Positions 35,421-48,954 are shown, numbered from the stretch's first letter. The stretch is 64,000 nt of DNA from Elmis aenea (GCA_947652605.1 OX393576.1:64332966-64396965); one strand, 5' to 3'. The notes: generated by a model from the letters alone, not told the origin. Numbers and translations: made by a program.

Positions 35421-36647
35421 TTGTGCAGTCGATTCTACTACCATAATTTTATTGATACTAGCAGTGAACTAACAAGCATATTTATATCCCTCAACAAAGA
35501 CAAACACACTATGGTCATGTGTGTTGATCTCTCAAAAGCTTTTGATAGTGTTGACCACGAGATACTGCTAACGAAATTAGAACACTATGGTATACGAGGG
35601 ACCGCCCATAATCTTATAACATCTTATCTTTCGGAAAGAAACCAATACGTTGCAGGAAAAGACACGTCAGGTAGATTTCTAAAATCCAACAAAAAGAAAA
35701 TCAAAAAAGGAGTCCCGCAAGGATCAATCTTGGGCCCCCTCTTATACATACTGTACACAAATGATCTTCCAGATTTTGTCAAAACTTCCCTTATACAATT
35801 TGCCGATGACACATCTGCCATTATTAGTGACTCAGATTCCAAAAACTCTGAACAAAAACTCTTTGACTGTTTAGGCCAACTCCAACATTGGTTTACGTTA
35901 AATAATCTAACCTTAAACGTCAATAAAACGCAAGTTATAAAATTTTCACAAAGTAAAATAACCTCCGACTTAAAATTTCAAAATAATTCCACAAGTATAA
36001 ATGTTGTTAATAAAATATCTTTTCTTGGTTTATGTATTGACTCTAGACTGGACTGGTCATACCATATCGAACGCCTGTCACAAAGCCTGTCACGGTACCC
36101 TTTTGCACTAAAAAACCTAAAAAAATTGGTCAATGCAAACGCGGCCAAAACTGCATATCATGCATATGTCGAATCTAGGTTACGCTATGCTGTAATTTTT
36201 TGGGGTAACGCTAGTGACTCAGAACGCCTCTTCATTATACAAAAGCGATGTATAAGAAATATATTTGGCCTGAACTACCGAGATCACTGCAAAGAAACTT
36301 TTCGTGACAACGAAATATTAACCTTTTACGGTCTATTTATCCTCGAAGCCATCATGTTCGTAAAAAATAATGTAGATCTGTTCGAAGAGAATATAAGAAA
36401 TCATGCAGCCAATACGCGACATAAAAAAAACCTAAAACCCGATTGTTTCAAATATACCTATCTTCAAAAAAATGTAGCCTCCACAATTATTGCTATATAT
36501 AATAAATTTAACACATCACCTGAGAGTATAATAAATCTTCCCACCCGCGAATTGAAGAAGAAATTAAGAAAAGTTCTGATTTCTAAAGCTTACTATGGAG
36601 TAAGCGAATATTTAAATGATGCTGACTTTGTAAAATGTTATATTTAA
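35421..36647 (+). CDS. CR1-like non-LTR retrotransposon reverse transcriptase, 5'-truncated, frame open
   Basis: This is the longest open frame, 408 codons with no internal stop. [15 protein letters not shown] at residues 35-49 holds the first catalytic Asp, [10 protein letters not shown] is at 97-106, and QFADDTSAI near 126-134 holds the catalytic pair. The thumb block [19 protein letters not shown] follows near 196-214, and a C-terminal connection has [20 protein letters not shown] near 275-294. The style fits CR1/Jockey-group LINEs, best CR1-like. The first codon here is TTG and the frame enters part-way through the fingers, so this is a 5'-truncated copy, not a true start; the first ATG is residue 31. 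Endonuclease and ORF1 are missing. A 3' tail with an ATT microsatellite follows. It could make a catalytic core only if transcribed from outside. Confidence 0.9.
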   Translation: MCSRFYYHNFIDTSSELTSIFISLNKDKHTMVMCVDLSKAFDSVDHEILLTKLEHYGIRGTAHNLITSYLSERNQYVAGKDTSGRFLKSNKKKIKKGVPQGSILGPLLYILYTNDLPDFVKTSLIQFADDTSAIISDSDSKNSEQKLFDCLGQLQHWFTLNNLTLNVNKTQVIKFSQSKITSDLKFQNNSTSINVVNKISFLGLCIDSRLDWSYHIERLSQSLSRYPFALKNLKKLVNANAAKTAYHAYVESRLRYAVIFWGNASDSERLFIIQKRCIRNIFGLNYRDHCKETFRDNEILTFYGLFILEAIMFVKNNVDLFEENIRNHAANTRHKKNLKPDCFKYTYLQKNVASTIIAIYNKFNTSPESIINLPTRELKKKLRKVLISKAYYGVSEYLNDADFVKCYI

Positions 36648-36780
36648 ATATCATTTTTCTGTGTTTTTTCTTTTTTATTAACTATGTATATTATTTGTAA
36701 TGTACGTAAATTATTATTGTGACAAGTTCTACACCTTTTTTGGGATATTCAGAACAAATAAAGATTATTATTATTATTAA
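36648..36780 (+). repeat. LINE 3' end with (ATT)n tail
   Basis: After the stop, a short 3' UTR leads to AATAAAGATTATTATTATTA, with ATT units at 36764-36780. Short-motif tails are usual for CR1- and I-type LINEs. Confidence 0.7.
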
Positions 36781-37937
36781 GGAGTAGTAACAGAAAGACT
36801 CAAAATTGTAACTGGTTTTAATACAACGGGCAATAAGTTGTAATAGTTTAAAGGTGCAATTAATAAATAACAAATTAAAATGCACGTAATAATATGAAGT
36901 AAGTTGATAATTGCTTTGTTTCGTTTCAAAAATCATACTATCAAATTTTACTTAATTTGCAATACAAATACATACCACCTACAAATGCGAATGATGTTTC
37001 CGTTCCAATTTAGCCGTATTTAATCGGATTTTGTTTGCGCGTACATGTGATTGGCAACTGTTGGCTTTAATTAATTATCTAGCACTCCGCCATATAATTC
37101 CAACTACTTTTAGTGCAATTAAATTTCAACTGAATACTTTTAAACGCTACGATAACATTTAATTTAGTCCAACTCAAATATATGTACACGATTTGGAAGC
37201 GATAATTAAAATACACGATACGCAATATCTTTTTTGATATCTATTAATTATTTGTAGCAGATTCATAAAAATAAAGGCACGCATGTTATTCTGTTTGAAT
37301 TACTGCAAAACCTCATACAAGAAGAATCCGTTAGTTACAGCAAAGAACTCACCAGTATCTACTTTAAGTACGATTCAAATACAAAAATGTTAAATTACTT
37401 CGGAAACATGAGGTCTGTCGCGAACACACGATTTCCTGCTGCGTCCTTATTCGGATAAAGGTTTTCGATACGGACTGTCTTGTTTCACATCTGAAGGACT
37501 ACGTAACACGCAATTTCCTCTGCACTTGATATTCGCAGATATAAACTACTGTAACGACATAATTATACTTGAAATTGCCCAATTTGTTTACTTCATTTGG
37601 AGCTTAATACACATAAAGTTGTTGCGGAGGGAGAACAAGGTAAAACATGGTTCTGCTAGCTTCAACCGTAGATTTTAATTGTACGACCCATTAAAATGGT
37701 CGTCGCATTATGTAAGCACCCGTTTTTTTACTATACAATGTGATGTATGAATATCGTGTTTTACTTAATACGAATAACTTTAAAACGGTTCACTATAGGC
37801 ATAACGAAACTATTACACAGAAGTTTTGGTAAGTTCTAAGAATTTCAATATGTTCTATTTGACAATTCAAACTTGGCATTTCTTTTAAGCTCTGCATAAG
37901 TTAAAAATAGTTTTCTATGACCACGAATGTAAATGAC
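36781..37937. other. AT-rich, no gene seen
   Basis: No supported frame or element termini. Confidence 0.5.
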
Positions 37938-38250
37938 TTACCGCACAGCCTGCATGCATAGTAAGTGAGTCCTTACGCACGGTAATCAAAATACACAGTT
38001 TTTAAAAGAAATAATCAAAGTAGACTCACATCAAACACTTCCTGCATGCCTAGTAAGTGACTTATAACGCACGGTAAGCAAAACGCACACTTGTCTAGAA
38101 ACTTCAAAGTAGGCTTCCGTCAAAATTGACAAGACAACGTAATTACATGTGTACATTAGCCAAAAAGTCGTTAAAATCGTAGGTATTATGTGTTCGTAGA
38201 AACACGAGTTGTAAAGCAATTACGCACTCGTGGAAATACGTACAATTTTT
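37938..38250 (+). repeat. unclassified four-copy repeat, copy 1
   Basis: Two related units of about 105 bases each start CTGCATGC and include TAGTAAGTGA and CGCACGGTAA. After them come TAATTACATGTGTACATTAG, AATCGTAGGTATTATGTG and a right edge with GCACTCGTGGAAATACG. The same order, reversed, is found at 39645. It lacks coding potential, and no terminal inverted repeat or tail is clear. Strand is arbitrary. Confidence 0.7.
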
Positions 38251-39644
38251 ATGGTTGTTACATATAATACAATAATATGTTGCCAATCGGCAACGCTATG
38301 CATTATGCATTTAAGGTTAAGGGTTGCATTTTTGTAAACGTTTTGTTGTTTCCAACGTGATTGGAATATGAGATAATTGAAAAAATGTATAGGCTAAAAC
38401 AATTTTGTAGATATACTTGATGAAAAGCTTTTAATGAACTTCATGATAAAATGCAATACAAGGATTCATTGGTTTAAACTGAAAAATGTTGTCAAATAAA
38501 AAAAGCAATTAACGTAAAAATAATAATAACGTAAAGGTAACAGTTAGTATTTCATTACAAAGTGTTTAAATGTTGTATTTTTAAGGTATCTGGTTTAAAA
38601 AAATGATAGCCAGTATTATTAACGCTGTTTGCAATATGTTTTTGTTAAACAAAAACGAAATAAATGATATTGCTGTTTCATTGCTATTCAGTTTTTTATC
38701 AAAGGCCAGTAAAAGCATTTATTTTTTTACAAAAACAAGCTTTTCTCACAGAACTGTTTTAGTAATCAATAGATTGTTTTTAAATTAAATTTTTCATTTT
38801 TGATTATTAGTACAGTTATTAAATAATAAGTGCTAATAATGTATTTAAAATTTACGATTTTTTTGCTGCAAAGTAAAATAAAATAGTTAGAAGTTGTTAG
38901 CTTCTATACCGTTAATTAATTAAACAAATTTAATAAATCAAAAAGTTGAAGTTCGTAGAGTAGAAACTTTGAAGATGTTAGAGTTACTTAATTGTTTTTT
39001 TTTTCATAGAATCTTCAGGTGAAATGCAAAACATTTTACTACAGTCCCGTACATAGTACGCTTCATTGATCTTTCAAATAGGAACTCAAAGTTAATTACA
39101 TGGAAATTTCTCAGTTTATTAGATGCAAGTATGTGAGCGAGAATTTCCAATTCAAACTAAGTATGAAGGAGCTACCAGCCAACAGCGAACGCATCATTTC
39201 TCGATCGCACCCTTATTCTCAGTTAACTTCAATATTCGAAGTTAAGTGAAATTCATTATTAAGAAACAAGTTATTCGATATTAAAGTTTTCTTTGATGTT
39301 TAATGTCTACAAACGTAGCTTTTACGCTCAATTTTCAAACTCTAAAAACAACTATTCATTCCCCGAATCATTTACTTCCTACAAACAACCTATTTAGACA
39401 TCAATTTCCTCTACTAATTCAAAACGTTACAAGCCTACATTGCGAATATGCGTAAATTACAGTTAATATCGACATCCTTACTAAATAAATACTTATAGTA
39501 TAAATCACAACTATAAATGTTGGTTTAAAACCACTTTAATTTGAATATATGTTACTTTACGTCACTTGCTTTTTTAATTATGCAATATAGATAAAGGTAC
39601 CTACCATAAATACAGAAAGTTACTAACAGTATATTACATACCAA
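38251..39644. other. AT-rich, no gene seen
   Basis: Short frames only; no domains and no paired ends. Confidence 0.5.
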
Positions 39645-39975
39645 GAGTTGTAAGACGCATATTACGTACGAGTGGAAAAGTTACGCATGGAGCCGCGTAG
39701 CGACAAGAGCGTATTTCCACTAGTGCGTAATTGCTTTACAACTCGTGTTGTGTAGCTTACTTTTTCTACGATCACATAATACCTAAGATTTTAACGACTT
39801 TATCGCTAATGTACACATGTAATTACGTTGTCTTGTCAATTTTAACTTCTAGACAAGTATGCGTTTTGTTTACCGTGCGTTCTAACTCAGTTACTATGCA
39901 TGCAGGCAGTGTTTGACGTAAGGCTACTTCGATCTTTCTAGACAAGTGTACGTTTTGCATACAGACTGTACGGTA
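39645..39975 (-). repeat. unclassified four-copy repeat, copy 2
   Basis: Reverse orientation relative to copy 1. It starts with TTGTAAGACGCATATTACG, has the GAGTGGAAAAGTT and GTATTTCCACTAGTGCG pair that can form a hairpin, then GCTTTACAACTCGTGTT, and two GCATGCAGGC/GACAAGT units. Confidence 0.7.
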
Positions 39976-41459
39976 AAAAAAATTCAATATTTGCTGTTTC
40001 AAGATTTTTTATTTACTGAAAAAGTTAAAAGTAGAACTGGTGCACTATTTTAACGTACAAATACGAATTTTGACCACGCTGGCCGTTGCAGCACGTGTGA
40101 GTACGTGAACAAACTATTTATACTTAAGGCAACAAAGTAAAACGCATTTGTATGATTGAATATCGATTCCTTAACGCAAACACAGCAATTCGCAATACGG
40201 AGTATCGTACACACGGACTTGAGACTCTTGAGACTCATCATCAAATGAAGAAAAGATTCAAATAAAAACAAAGTAACAGATTCAGTGATATTAATCTATT
40301 TCGCTCCACAATTCTTTTATAACAATTAGTAAAATTAAATAAAATTCACTAATCTGCTTTAAGATAAGTTGTTTATACACAATTCACAATAACCAATTGT
40401 TTACCAGCAGTTTGGCAGTAGCAAAAACTGGCAAGCATCATTTAAAACGTAAAAAAGATTGCTACAAAATTATTTACTCCAGTTTACATGAAATTATGCG
40501 CAAAAAAAACACTTTACTTAACGGTTTTAACCAACTTCTTATTCCGTGTTCAAAATTTCGTAGTTTTTTATTCCCTAGCATTTCATACCTAGTAATTTAT
40601 ATTATGAAAGATGATAAATGCAAAACTCTGCGCTCAAGTTATACACTTACAAGACACGTAAGAGTAAGCTGTAAGTTAGGGGGAATTACTACATTGATGT
40701 ACCCGATTTCAAATTACTGTAAACCGTACTTCCTCTTAAAAGGGGGAAATTTCCTTTTATTCCGGTGCTTTGTACAGTCAATGCAATAAACTATGCTGCC
40801 AGTGTTGATATTAAAGAGTAATGGTAAAGAAAGGTGCAACTTGCAGGCAAAATTTACTACATTAGTTTGAACGTGACACACATACGATGCAAACAACTCA
40901 GTACTAAATACATAGAAGAAAAAGGTTGAATATTAACTTAACTTTACAAGTTTTTTATTTTAGAAAATATGTAACTACGTTTTTAAATTTGCAAAAACTG
41001 GATTTCCCTGGTTTAAAGAATTTTATAATGATTTTTAGCCTATCTGTTAACAACTACACAGGTTTTTGCAGTTGTATTAAAAAACAAACAAGTAAGAAAA
41101 CTTTTGTTGAAATCTTTATAAAATCTGATCACAGGGCATTTTCGGAATTATTAAAAGTGACAAAATTGATCAAAGCAGAAAGGACTAGATATATTACAAA
41201 AATTGTATTGGTCTCGTGCTTTTCAAGACAAAATTATCTGGCGTGTAGCTAATTAATAACGGCGTTAATGATTTTAGGGCTTACGAAAATATTATGAAGG
41301 TATACAAATTAAATTATTAAATTAGCTTGTATTATACAACTCCTGCTACGCTTCAATTTAATTTAAATTTCCTTCCACTTAACCAAAAATTTGTATATAC
41401 TTCAGTAGACTTCAAATAATTTTAATTAATATGTTTTTTAAATATTTAACATTTAATAA
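39976..41459. other. no supported gene
   Basis: Frames at 40397-40789 (130 codons from TTG) and 40926-41252 (108 codons from ATG) show no domain or homology I recognise. AT-rich codon use fits chance. Confidence 0.4.
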
Positions 41460-42924
41460 CAGTGAGTTGGAAATTCAGAGTAACGACGGACGCCCCGAAG
41501 TTTTATGGCGAAACGGTATATCTTTTCAACATTTTGTCGCGGTTAGATTATGTAAATCAGTAAGAGCTACATTTTCAAAGTATTTTCAAACTTACAGGGT
41601 GCTCCAAAAAAGAGTGGCTTATCAAAGTTATACTTTTTCTTATGGAACACCCTATATATTCTTACATGTTTGGATTCCTCTTTAAATTTACTTTAAAAAA
41701 TGTAAAAGGTTACATGGGTCTAAAGTCAACCGTTTTCGTGAAAATTGCATTTTCATGAAAGTGCTCGATTTTATTGTTAATTATTACGGCAAAGTAATAT
41801 TTTCAAGTAGGCTATGAAGGTAGATAGGTAGACAATTGAAAGAAAAATTAAAAAACTTTGAATTTTATCGTTTTTTTACACCTTTTTGACAAATTTTTAT
41901 AAGAAAGTTGAAGTTTTACCATACTTGGGGGTTTCTTAAAATTATTTATGCATTTATTTATTGGACCAGTGTTATAAGATACTAAGATTACTAAATCCTA
42001 TAAACCATTTTTTTTTGTATGTTTACGATACGACACTTGCTTCTACCGAAAACAGTACCAACCATGTTTTTTTAAATGCAAAATTAGACAAGTCAGTATT
42101 AATTTGTTTTTTTTAAATCAGCATTCGTTCGCGTACTTAATACATTATCAATGGCTTTTTAGGACTTGGCAAACGATCAAACTCAATATAAAAAATATTG
42201 TGGCCCTGATAAGAAACCTCTATTTAAACGTAAGAATGGTAAAACTACAACTTTCTTATAAAAAAATGTCAAAAATGTGTAGACAAACGATAAAATTATA
42301 AGTTTCTTGTTTTTTCTTTCAATTGTTTTAAATTATCGCTGTCTACCTTCATAGCCTACTCGAAAATATTACTTTGCCCTAATAATTAACAACAAACTCG
42401 CGATATCTCGAAAAATATCAATTTTAGGTGAAAAACAGCCTGAATGTTTTCGAAAGACAATTAAATTTTCTATAAGACTGTGTAAAAAAATACAGGGTGT
42501 TGTATTAAAAAAAAAAAGAGTTATCGATGTTTAAAGTATGACAAGTTTGACCAAGCGTAAAAAACGTTCTATATAATATTTTAAAAATGTCGAGGGTCCA
42601 AAGTGTTACATGATCTATTGTTAATCTAATTTTCAAGCGAATTTCTTCAAACTTCTCAAAGTTTTTAAATGTTAAAAATTTTTGAAAGTACTACATTTTT
42701 GAAAGTAAATTTAAAGAAAAATCCAAAAATGTAAAAATATACAGAGTGTTCCATAAGAAAAAGTACAACTTTGATATGCCACTCTTTTTGGGAGCACCCT
42801 GTATGTTTGAAAATATTTTTAAAATGTAGCCCTTATTGACATACATAATCTAACCGCGACAGAACGTTGAAAATATAAACCGTTTCGCCATAAAACTCCG
42901 TGGCGTCCGTCGTGACTCACCCTG
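41460..42924. mobile_element. 1.46-kb foldback of the CAGGGTGAGT type
   Basis: The arms extend about 200-350 bases. The left begins CAGTGAGTTGG, then ACGACGGACGCC, and the right ends GGCGTCCGTCGTGACTCACC, then CTG and TA. Inside both arms sits a 60-bp unit with its own CAGGGTGCTCC and GGAACACCC ends (41595-41654 and 42742-42801). GGCTATGAAGGTAGATAGGT near 41813 mirrors CTACCTTCATAGCC near 42340. A third CAGGGTGTTG lies near 42493. Non-coding. Confidence 0.8.
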
Positions 42925-43999
42925 TACATCCTAATTGATGTAGACTCCTATTTTTACTGTCAGTACTAGATGGAACGTTTTTGTCAGTAAAATTATTTTC
43001 TGTCAGTATTTATAACAAAGTGTCTTTAAAATTTGTAATGCAGGGCGTTTACTATCAATAGTAACGATACAAAATTTTATATTTATAGTTTAAACAAAGG
43101 ACTTAACACCACGACCCCGTTAAAATTAAATCAACATGCTTTTTTTACTACACATTTTGGTTATTTAAGGATTATTTTACCTTTAACACTTTCCTAATTT
43201 TCCATGTAGTTTATATTGTACATAATGTCTGTAAATGTAATGATAAACCTACGAACGTAACAACCAAAACTTGTTATGTCTTTTTTGATATTAAAAATAG
43301 AGGATTAATGTGTTTTTATGACCAGATAAAGCTATTATAAAAGTGCAGTAACAAGTTTATTTCATTTTAGCGCACCGTTATTGGTTGTTGCAAAGTATTA
43401 ATGGACAAATCCGCTATATTTTAAAACAATTTTCGGTTTCTGTGTGTGATCGACATCACAAGCATCCAGTTTTGTGGGGAATATTGAAGCCGTTGTAAAA
43501 GCCCTGACCACCGAGCCCGGTGACCTGGCCACCAAGCAGCACTCAAGCTGATTAAATCGAAACAACACACGCGCTAGGGTCACATGGACACCACATATTG
43601 TTTCTAGTTTGGTTTCCTTACTTTAACTTTTCAGACACAGAGCAATTATGAAATTAATTAATTTGTAACACAAATTGCTTGACATACTTGCAGTTACCAC
43701 AACTTGAGTATGTAGTACATGAATTGATTGTATCAGAAATTAATTGACTGCTAAATTTTTATTTAATATCCAGTAGTTATTCGGATAATAAACAAACTTG
43801 AAAAAGAAGAATTTTGCAACAACAAATTTTTCCTTGCGACACAGCAAAAAATAAATTTTAAAAATTTATTTATTGTTATCTATAGTAATTTTAATCACAG
43901 TAATACGATATAAACAATTATTAAGAGCAAAAAAAAAGATTCAAAAATTGGACAAAATGAATTTTTCTCCAATTTTTGTGGTAAAATATAATTTTAGAT
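42925..43999. other. no supported gene
   Basis: A GC-richer patch at 43430-43590 includes GAGCCCGGTGACCTGGCC but has no tRNA fold or long frame. The rest is AT-rich. Confidence 0.4.
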
Positions 44000-44416
44000 A
44001 TTAAGTGTCATACATCATTGAATTCAGAAGACTAAATGCTATCCGATTATCAGATAAAATTGTTTTCGCTGTATTTAAAAAAATGAATTTGATAATGTTT
44101 CTGAAGAGACGAAAAGTTGTTGGAAATTTTATGTTATCTCAAAATATAAAGTGTAAGAAGTTGCCATAGGGAAGTGCTTCCAGATTGTCGATATCTTAAA
44201 AAATGTAGGATATACCTAGGATAAAAAAACGAAAATCAATTTGTTCAATTTTTCTTGAATAACTTTTGAACTAAGACAGCTATGAAAATTTTCTTTGCAG
44301 ATATTTGATGAGCATCTAATTTCGCAACTTTGCCCTAATTTAACCGAATGTAACCGACCTCGTAGCTCTTAAGATAAGCGAGAGACCATGCATTTACTCG
44401 AATTTGGGACACCCTG
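44000..44416. mobile_element. CAGGGTGTCCC element, right part
   Basis: It ends CGAATTTGGGACACCCTG then TA, and aligns along its length with 45441-46023 (GTTTCTGAAGAGACGAAA, TGATGAGCATCTAATTT). The left end is missing. Confidence 0.7.
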
Positions 44417-45440
44417 TATATTTTTTTAAAATTTTCCATACACGATATCATAGGTTACAGATAAAAGAGTAGGTAAATCAACTTACGGCGTACTAAAAAA
44501 CGTCATATTAAGTAAAAAACAAGACATTCTGAACTGATAAAATCATTTAATAAAAAATGAACTTATGACAACAACAAAATTACTTTGGGTTTGTTAAAGA
44601 GGGACTTCATTTCAATGAGCTTTAGCAATATACATAGATAGATAACACAGTTTTACATACGTGCATAACAGCAATTGTAGGTCGAATGTACTCACCTGAA
44701 AAAAAAAACATTCATTAGTATACTGCTTACATTTAAATAATTAAAATTAAAAGATTAGATTCATAAAAATTTACAAAAGCCAAATGAGAAAAGAAACGTG
44801 ACATCATTTTATAGCTCCACTTTATGATTAAATTTTTTATATTTGGCCATGCTGTAAGGTCTGGTGAATCATTTTAGAATTATAGAAGGCCGTGCATATT
44901 GAAAAGTCGAATGAAATATAAAGTGTAAATATGAAAGCTACTGGAAACCGCAATATTTACAAAGTTTTTAAATAGAATTCAAAATGAAAATATAAATCGT
45001 ATTTTCTGTATATTTGTGTTATTTGAAGTTTAATTTTAAAATGAATAATGAATCGTATCTATATGAAATACGTAACCTACAAAAATATTGACAGGTAATA
45101 TGGTACATTACAATATAAATAAAAAATAATCTCTCAGCTATATGGCTGGCTCTACATAATGCACATCCTGCTTATGTATTTATCTGAAAAACTTCTCTTA
45201 GAATAATAAAACTTTTGCTGCTTTGTGTATAAGTATAAGAAATATGCAATTAAATGTTTTTTTTTTTAATTACTGGACCAATTTATTGTATTAAGCAGGT
45301 TGCCATTTCTAGTGTATTTAGAGCACTTTGATATTATACGCATTGCTCAATATATTTTTTTTACAGTTTCAAGTTTAAGTGTATCGCTCTGATAAATCAT
45401 AGCGAGCAATAAAAGTGTGGTGCAATTATTGATCCATATA
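44417..45440. other. AT-rich, no gene seen
   Basis: No supported frame or paired termini. Confidence 0.5.
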
Positions 45441-46023
45441 CAGGGTGTCCCAAATCAGATTTCCAGTATAGGGCTCTCGCTTATTATAAGAGATACAGCT
45501 TTGTTTAGATGAATTATTTCCAATTTTTTAAAAGTACTAACTATCTTGTACTTCAGATTTCATAGCAAAAAATATGAAAGCGTTGAATTTATTTTTTCTT
45601 ATAACTTTTTTATTTTATTCATTAGATCAATTTTATTAGTACTTTTTGAAGGTACCTACTTTTCAATGAAGAATGTAACTGTTATTTCATCAGAAGACAA
45701 AATGCTATCCAACTACGAGATCAAAATTTTTTCGCGGTATTTAAAAAAATGAAGTTGATGATGTTTCTGAAGAGACGAAACGTTGTTAGAAATTTTATGT
45801 TATCTCAAAATATAAAGCGTAAGAAGTTGCCGTGAAGAAGTGCTTCCAGATTGTCGATATCTTAAAAAATGTAGGAAATGGGGCAAAAAAACGATTTTTT
45901 TTTTCAGATTTTCTTGATTAACTTTTGAACTAAGACAGCTATGAAAATTTTCTTTGCAGATATTTGATGAGCATCTAATTTTGCAACTTTGCCCTAATCT
46001 AACCTCGAATTTGGGACACCCTG
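45441..46023. mobile_element. CAGGGTGTCCC element, complete, 583 bp
   Basis: Left CAGGGTGTCCCAAATCAG and right CGAATTTGGGACACCCTG are inverted and TA-flanked (45439-45440, 46024-46025). The left subterminal module is CTCTCGCTTATTATAAGAG. No transposase frame. Confidence 0.85.
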
Positions 46024-46937
46024 TATAACACCCTGGTATTTCATTTTGAATACCTACGTATTTACTAAAATAAATCATTGTTTTAATAATATCTTAGTAT
46101 ATTCTCAATGTAATGTAATAAAGTATTTAAGAAAAACAGTTTATAAATACTGAAAACGGTTTCTTTGCGTGGCTTCATTAATGCAAGACACGTTTTATCG
46201 GCTCTTGTACATTACAGAAACAAATCGTTCTGTCGTAGGAATAAAATTTTATCGTATTTTGTGTAGTTTTCATTAAGAACATGCAACGTAACTATTTAAG
46301 TATTAACGATACACATTTGACAGCTACAATAGCTTCTTTACACTTAAAAATTACATTTTAGCTTCGGCGACGAAAAAAGCTTGTAGTAAATTCATCACAA
46401 ATATTTTAGCGGTAAAAATTAAGTTTTAATTATGTTTTAACTGTTCACCTAGTTTTGGTATATTCAACTACGGTTTTTGTACATTATTTACGCACTATTT
46501 ACGCGCGGGTATGCGTTTATTGACGTCGGAAACTATAAACTTCGATTATTCAAAATTAATTATTTACAAACCATTTCAAACTACAGATTATTAGGTTAGT
46601 TTGGAATTTATGCACTAAAATATAAAGATATGAGAACTGATACCGAAAAAAAAATTTCTTTTTAAAGTCGCTTGATAGATCGTTCTAAACTTTCAATTCT
46701 TTATTAAACAGATACTTTTTGGGTGTATTTTCATTTCTTTTCTATTTGGCAATTCAAGTCTGCAGTTTCTAATTAGATACTTGAGAATCTCAGAATTTTT
46801 GCAAAAAATTTGGAAGCAGATTATTTATATTTCTAGAAATTAAAGAAAATCGTATTAAAAACTATCCTTTGTTGGATACTGTGAAGTATTCAGCGTTAGA
46901 GTAATTTTGGAATATCTGAAACAACGTAAAATATGTA
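46024..46937. other. AT-rich, no gene seen
   Basis: No supported frame or repeat pair. Confidence 0.5.
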
Positions 46938-47215
46938 CAGGGTGTCCCAGATACATTTCCAGCATGGGGATCTCGCTTATTGTAAGAGATACAGGTTTGC
47001 TTAAATTAGATGAATTATTCCTTAGTATGAGAGGAGCCACAATCAATTTTTAAAAGTACAATATTCCTCGTGCTTCAGATGTTATAGCAAAAAATATGAA
47101 AATGTAAAATTGCTTTTTTCTCTCCTAACTTTTTCGTCTTACTTATTAAATCAATGTTATTATCTCTTATAATAAGCGAGATCCCCATGCTGAAAATGTA
47201 GTCTGGGACAACCTG
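46938..47215. mobile_element. CAGGGTGTCCC element, 278 bp
   Basis: Left CAGGGTGTCCCAGATACAT and right TGTAGTCTGGGACAACCTG are inverted, with TA on both flanks. GATCTCGCTTATTGTAAGAG at the left mirrors CTCTTATAATAAGCGAGATC at the right. It is an internally shortened relative of 53697-55758. Confidence 0.85.
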
Positions 47216-48017
47216 TATACTTTTGTATAGTAGATTTTAGGTAAGGATCGGAAGTTTAATGTTTAAATCTGCCAAGAACACCATTTTTTTTTAGAAACCT
47301 GCTTAACTACAGGATCTGTATTACTTTTAAAATTTAGCTTATCGTTAAATAGGTATTTAATGATTGTAAAAAGAAAGCAGTATATAAACGCAGCTAATTA
47401 TTTAGCTTTTTTTTTACAAAATCTATTGCTACATTCAATAATTTGTAATAGAATATACTAATGCAATATTCGCCCATATAAAAACTTTTACTTCCATTGT
47501 TTAGCTAAGTTAATTTGATAGATAAAAGTCCCCGGATTTACAACACTATACGTCGGGCATGTAACAGTAGTAAAACCGTTTATTGGATTTCCAAACAACA
47601 CGTCATGCGGCATTTATGCGATAGTCCGATTCAAATAACAGTTTGCATCGGTTTATCAGTACTGATAGAATATTTGGTTACCGGTAATACTACACTCTCT
47701 CGTTGGTTACAATTAAATCAAGAAAATTTTACTGCAATTTCAAAATCGTAAAAATTTGACCTAATCACTGCCGTTAAAATTCATATCGTGCAGTTAAGCT
47801 TTAACTAGAAAGCAAATTGGATAAAGTTTTAATACAATGTAATAAAAACGCGATGAAAGTAGATTGCTAATTTTACGATAAGTTTGTAATCACCTTCAAT
47901 TTCAATCATTATAAGTGCAGAGTGCGAAATCTGAGCGATCGTTATTAGTCAGAATATTTAACACGGTGAAAATGTTTTTTTTTAAATTGATATTATAGCC
48001 CTAAATATCCACTACGA
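47216..48017. other. no supported gene
   Basis: A 78-codon frame at 47515-47751 has no recognised domain. Confidence 0.4.
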
Positions 48018-48090
48018 CAGCGTTTACCAAACTTTGGTCCTTCGCGCTGGACCGGTACCTGTGAAAAAATACCAGTCCTCAGGAATATTG
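48018..48090 (+). mobile_element. isolated hAT-like left end
   Basis: CAGCGTTTACCAAACTTTGG followed by TCCTTCGCGCTGGACC resembles a common hAT terminus (CAGTGTTTCCCAAACTTTGG). I found no inverse right end, so it may be a fragment. Confidence 0.4.
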
Positions 48091-48559
48091 GAATAATCGT
48101 CTCATTAAAAATAAAAATAACGCACTTCCTGTCGATGTAATTGTGTAAGTAACGGGAAATATTTACAGGAAATGGGTATTATTCAGTGAATCGGTTTATT
48201 CGAAGCATTATATAAATTTTCAGAACAAAATAAACTTTATAATCAGACGCTTTTTCTGCAAAATTTCAACTCCTAAGGTTAATGAAAAATGAAAGGTTAT
48301 ACACTTAAACTTTTTTTTTAAATTTTGATGAGATAAAAAAAAGAATGCCACATTTTCTGAAAATTAAAAGACCATTTTAGAACTTTTGTTTTTTTGCAAG
48401 AGGGCTATACCCTCAATATATTTTTTTAAACTTAAAAGAGCTGTACAAAATTGTTTTAAGGCCGTTTTTAAACAAGCTAAAGGTAGAGAAGATTTGCTTG
48501 AGATGTTCAACATTCTTAGAAAACAAAAAGATTATGTATGTGGGAGTGAGGAATTTTAA
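48091..48559. other. AT-rich, no gene seen
   Basis: Nothing supported; may be interior of a decayed hAT copy starting at 48018. Confidence 0.35.
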
Positions 48560-48643
48560 TTAACTTCATTTGTATACGGCATTTGCTTTAGTTAAAAAAA
48601 AAACATTTTTTTCGAGCAAGTGCAAATACTACAGAACACCCTG
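48560..48643. mobile_element. CAGGGTG-type element, right end only
   Basis: The sequence ends CAGAACACCCTG followed by TA. No left partner was found; the left limit is nominal. Confidence 0.4.
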
Positions 48644-48954
48644 TATATTTTGTATTGTTTCGTTGTTGAATCAAAGTTTCTATCAAACATATTAAAGGTT
48701 TTTGTACGTAAAACCAACCGTTATTGAGTAATACGTTGACACATTCTTCACAAATGTCACATTATTGAGTCCCATGCAGAACAAATATTTCCATAGCTCC
48801 GTTACTAGTAAAGCCATGACAAAATGTTTTATGCGAAACTTGTTCACGATCATTAGTTACATAATCCAAAATATTTTCAAGTATACCGAGTGTTTCATTT
48901 ACGCTTACGAGTATGCAACTTTGTTACTTTGTCTAAGACTAAAAATTACTCTTA

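Noticed and set aside
40397..40789. 130-codon open frame as a gene
   Set aside because: Starts at TTG, low-complexity AT-rich composition, no recognised motif.
43430..43590. possible tRNA or ncRNA in a GC-rich patch
   Set aside because: No cloverleaf arms or T-loop GTTCGANNC motif could be arranged.
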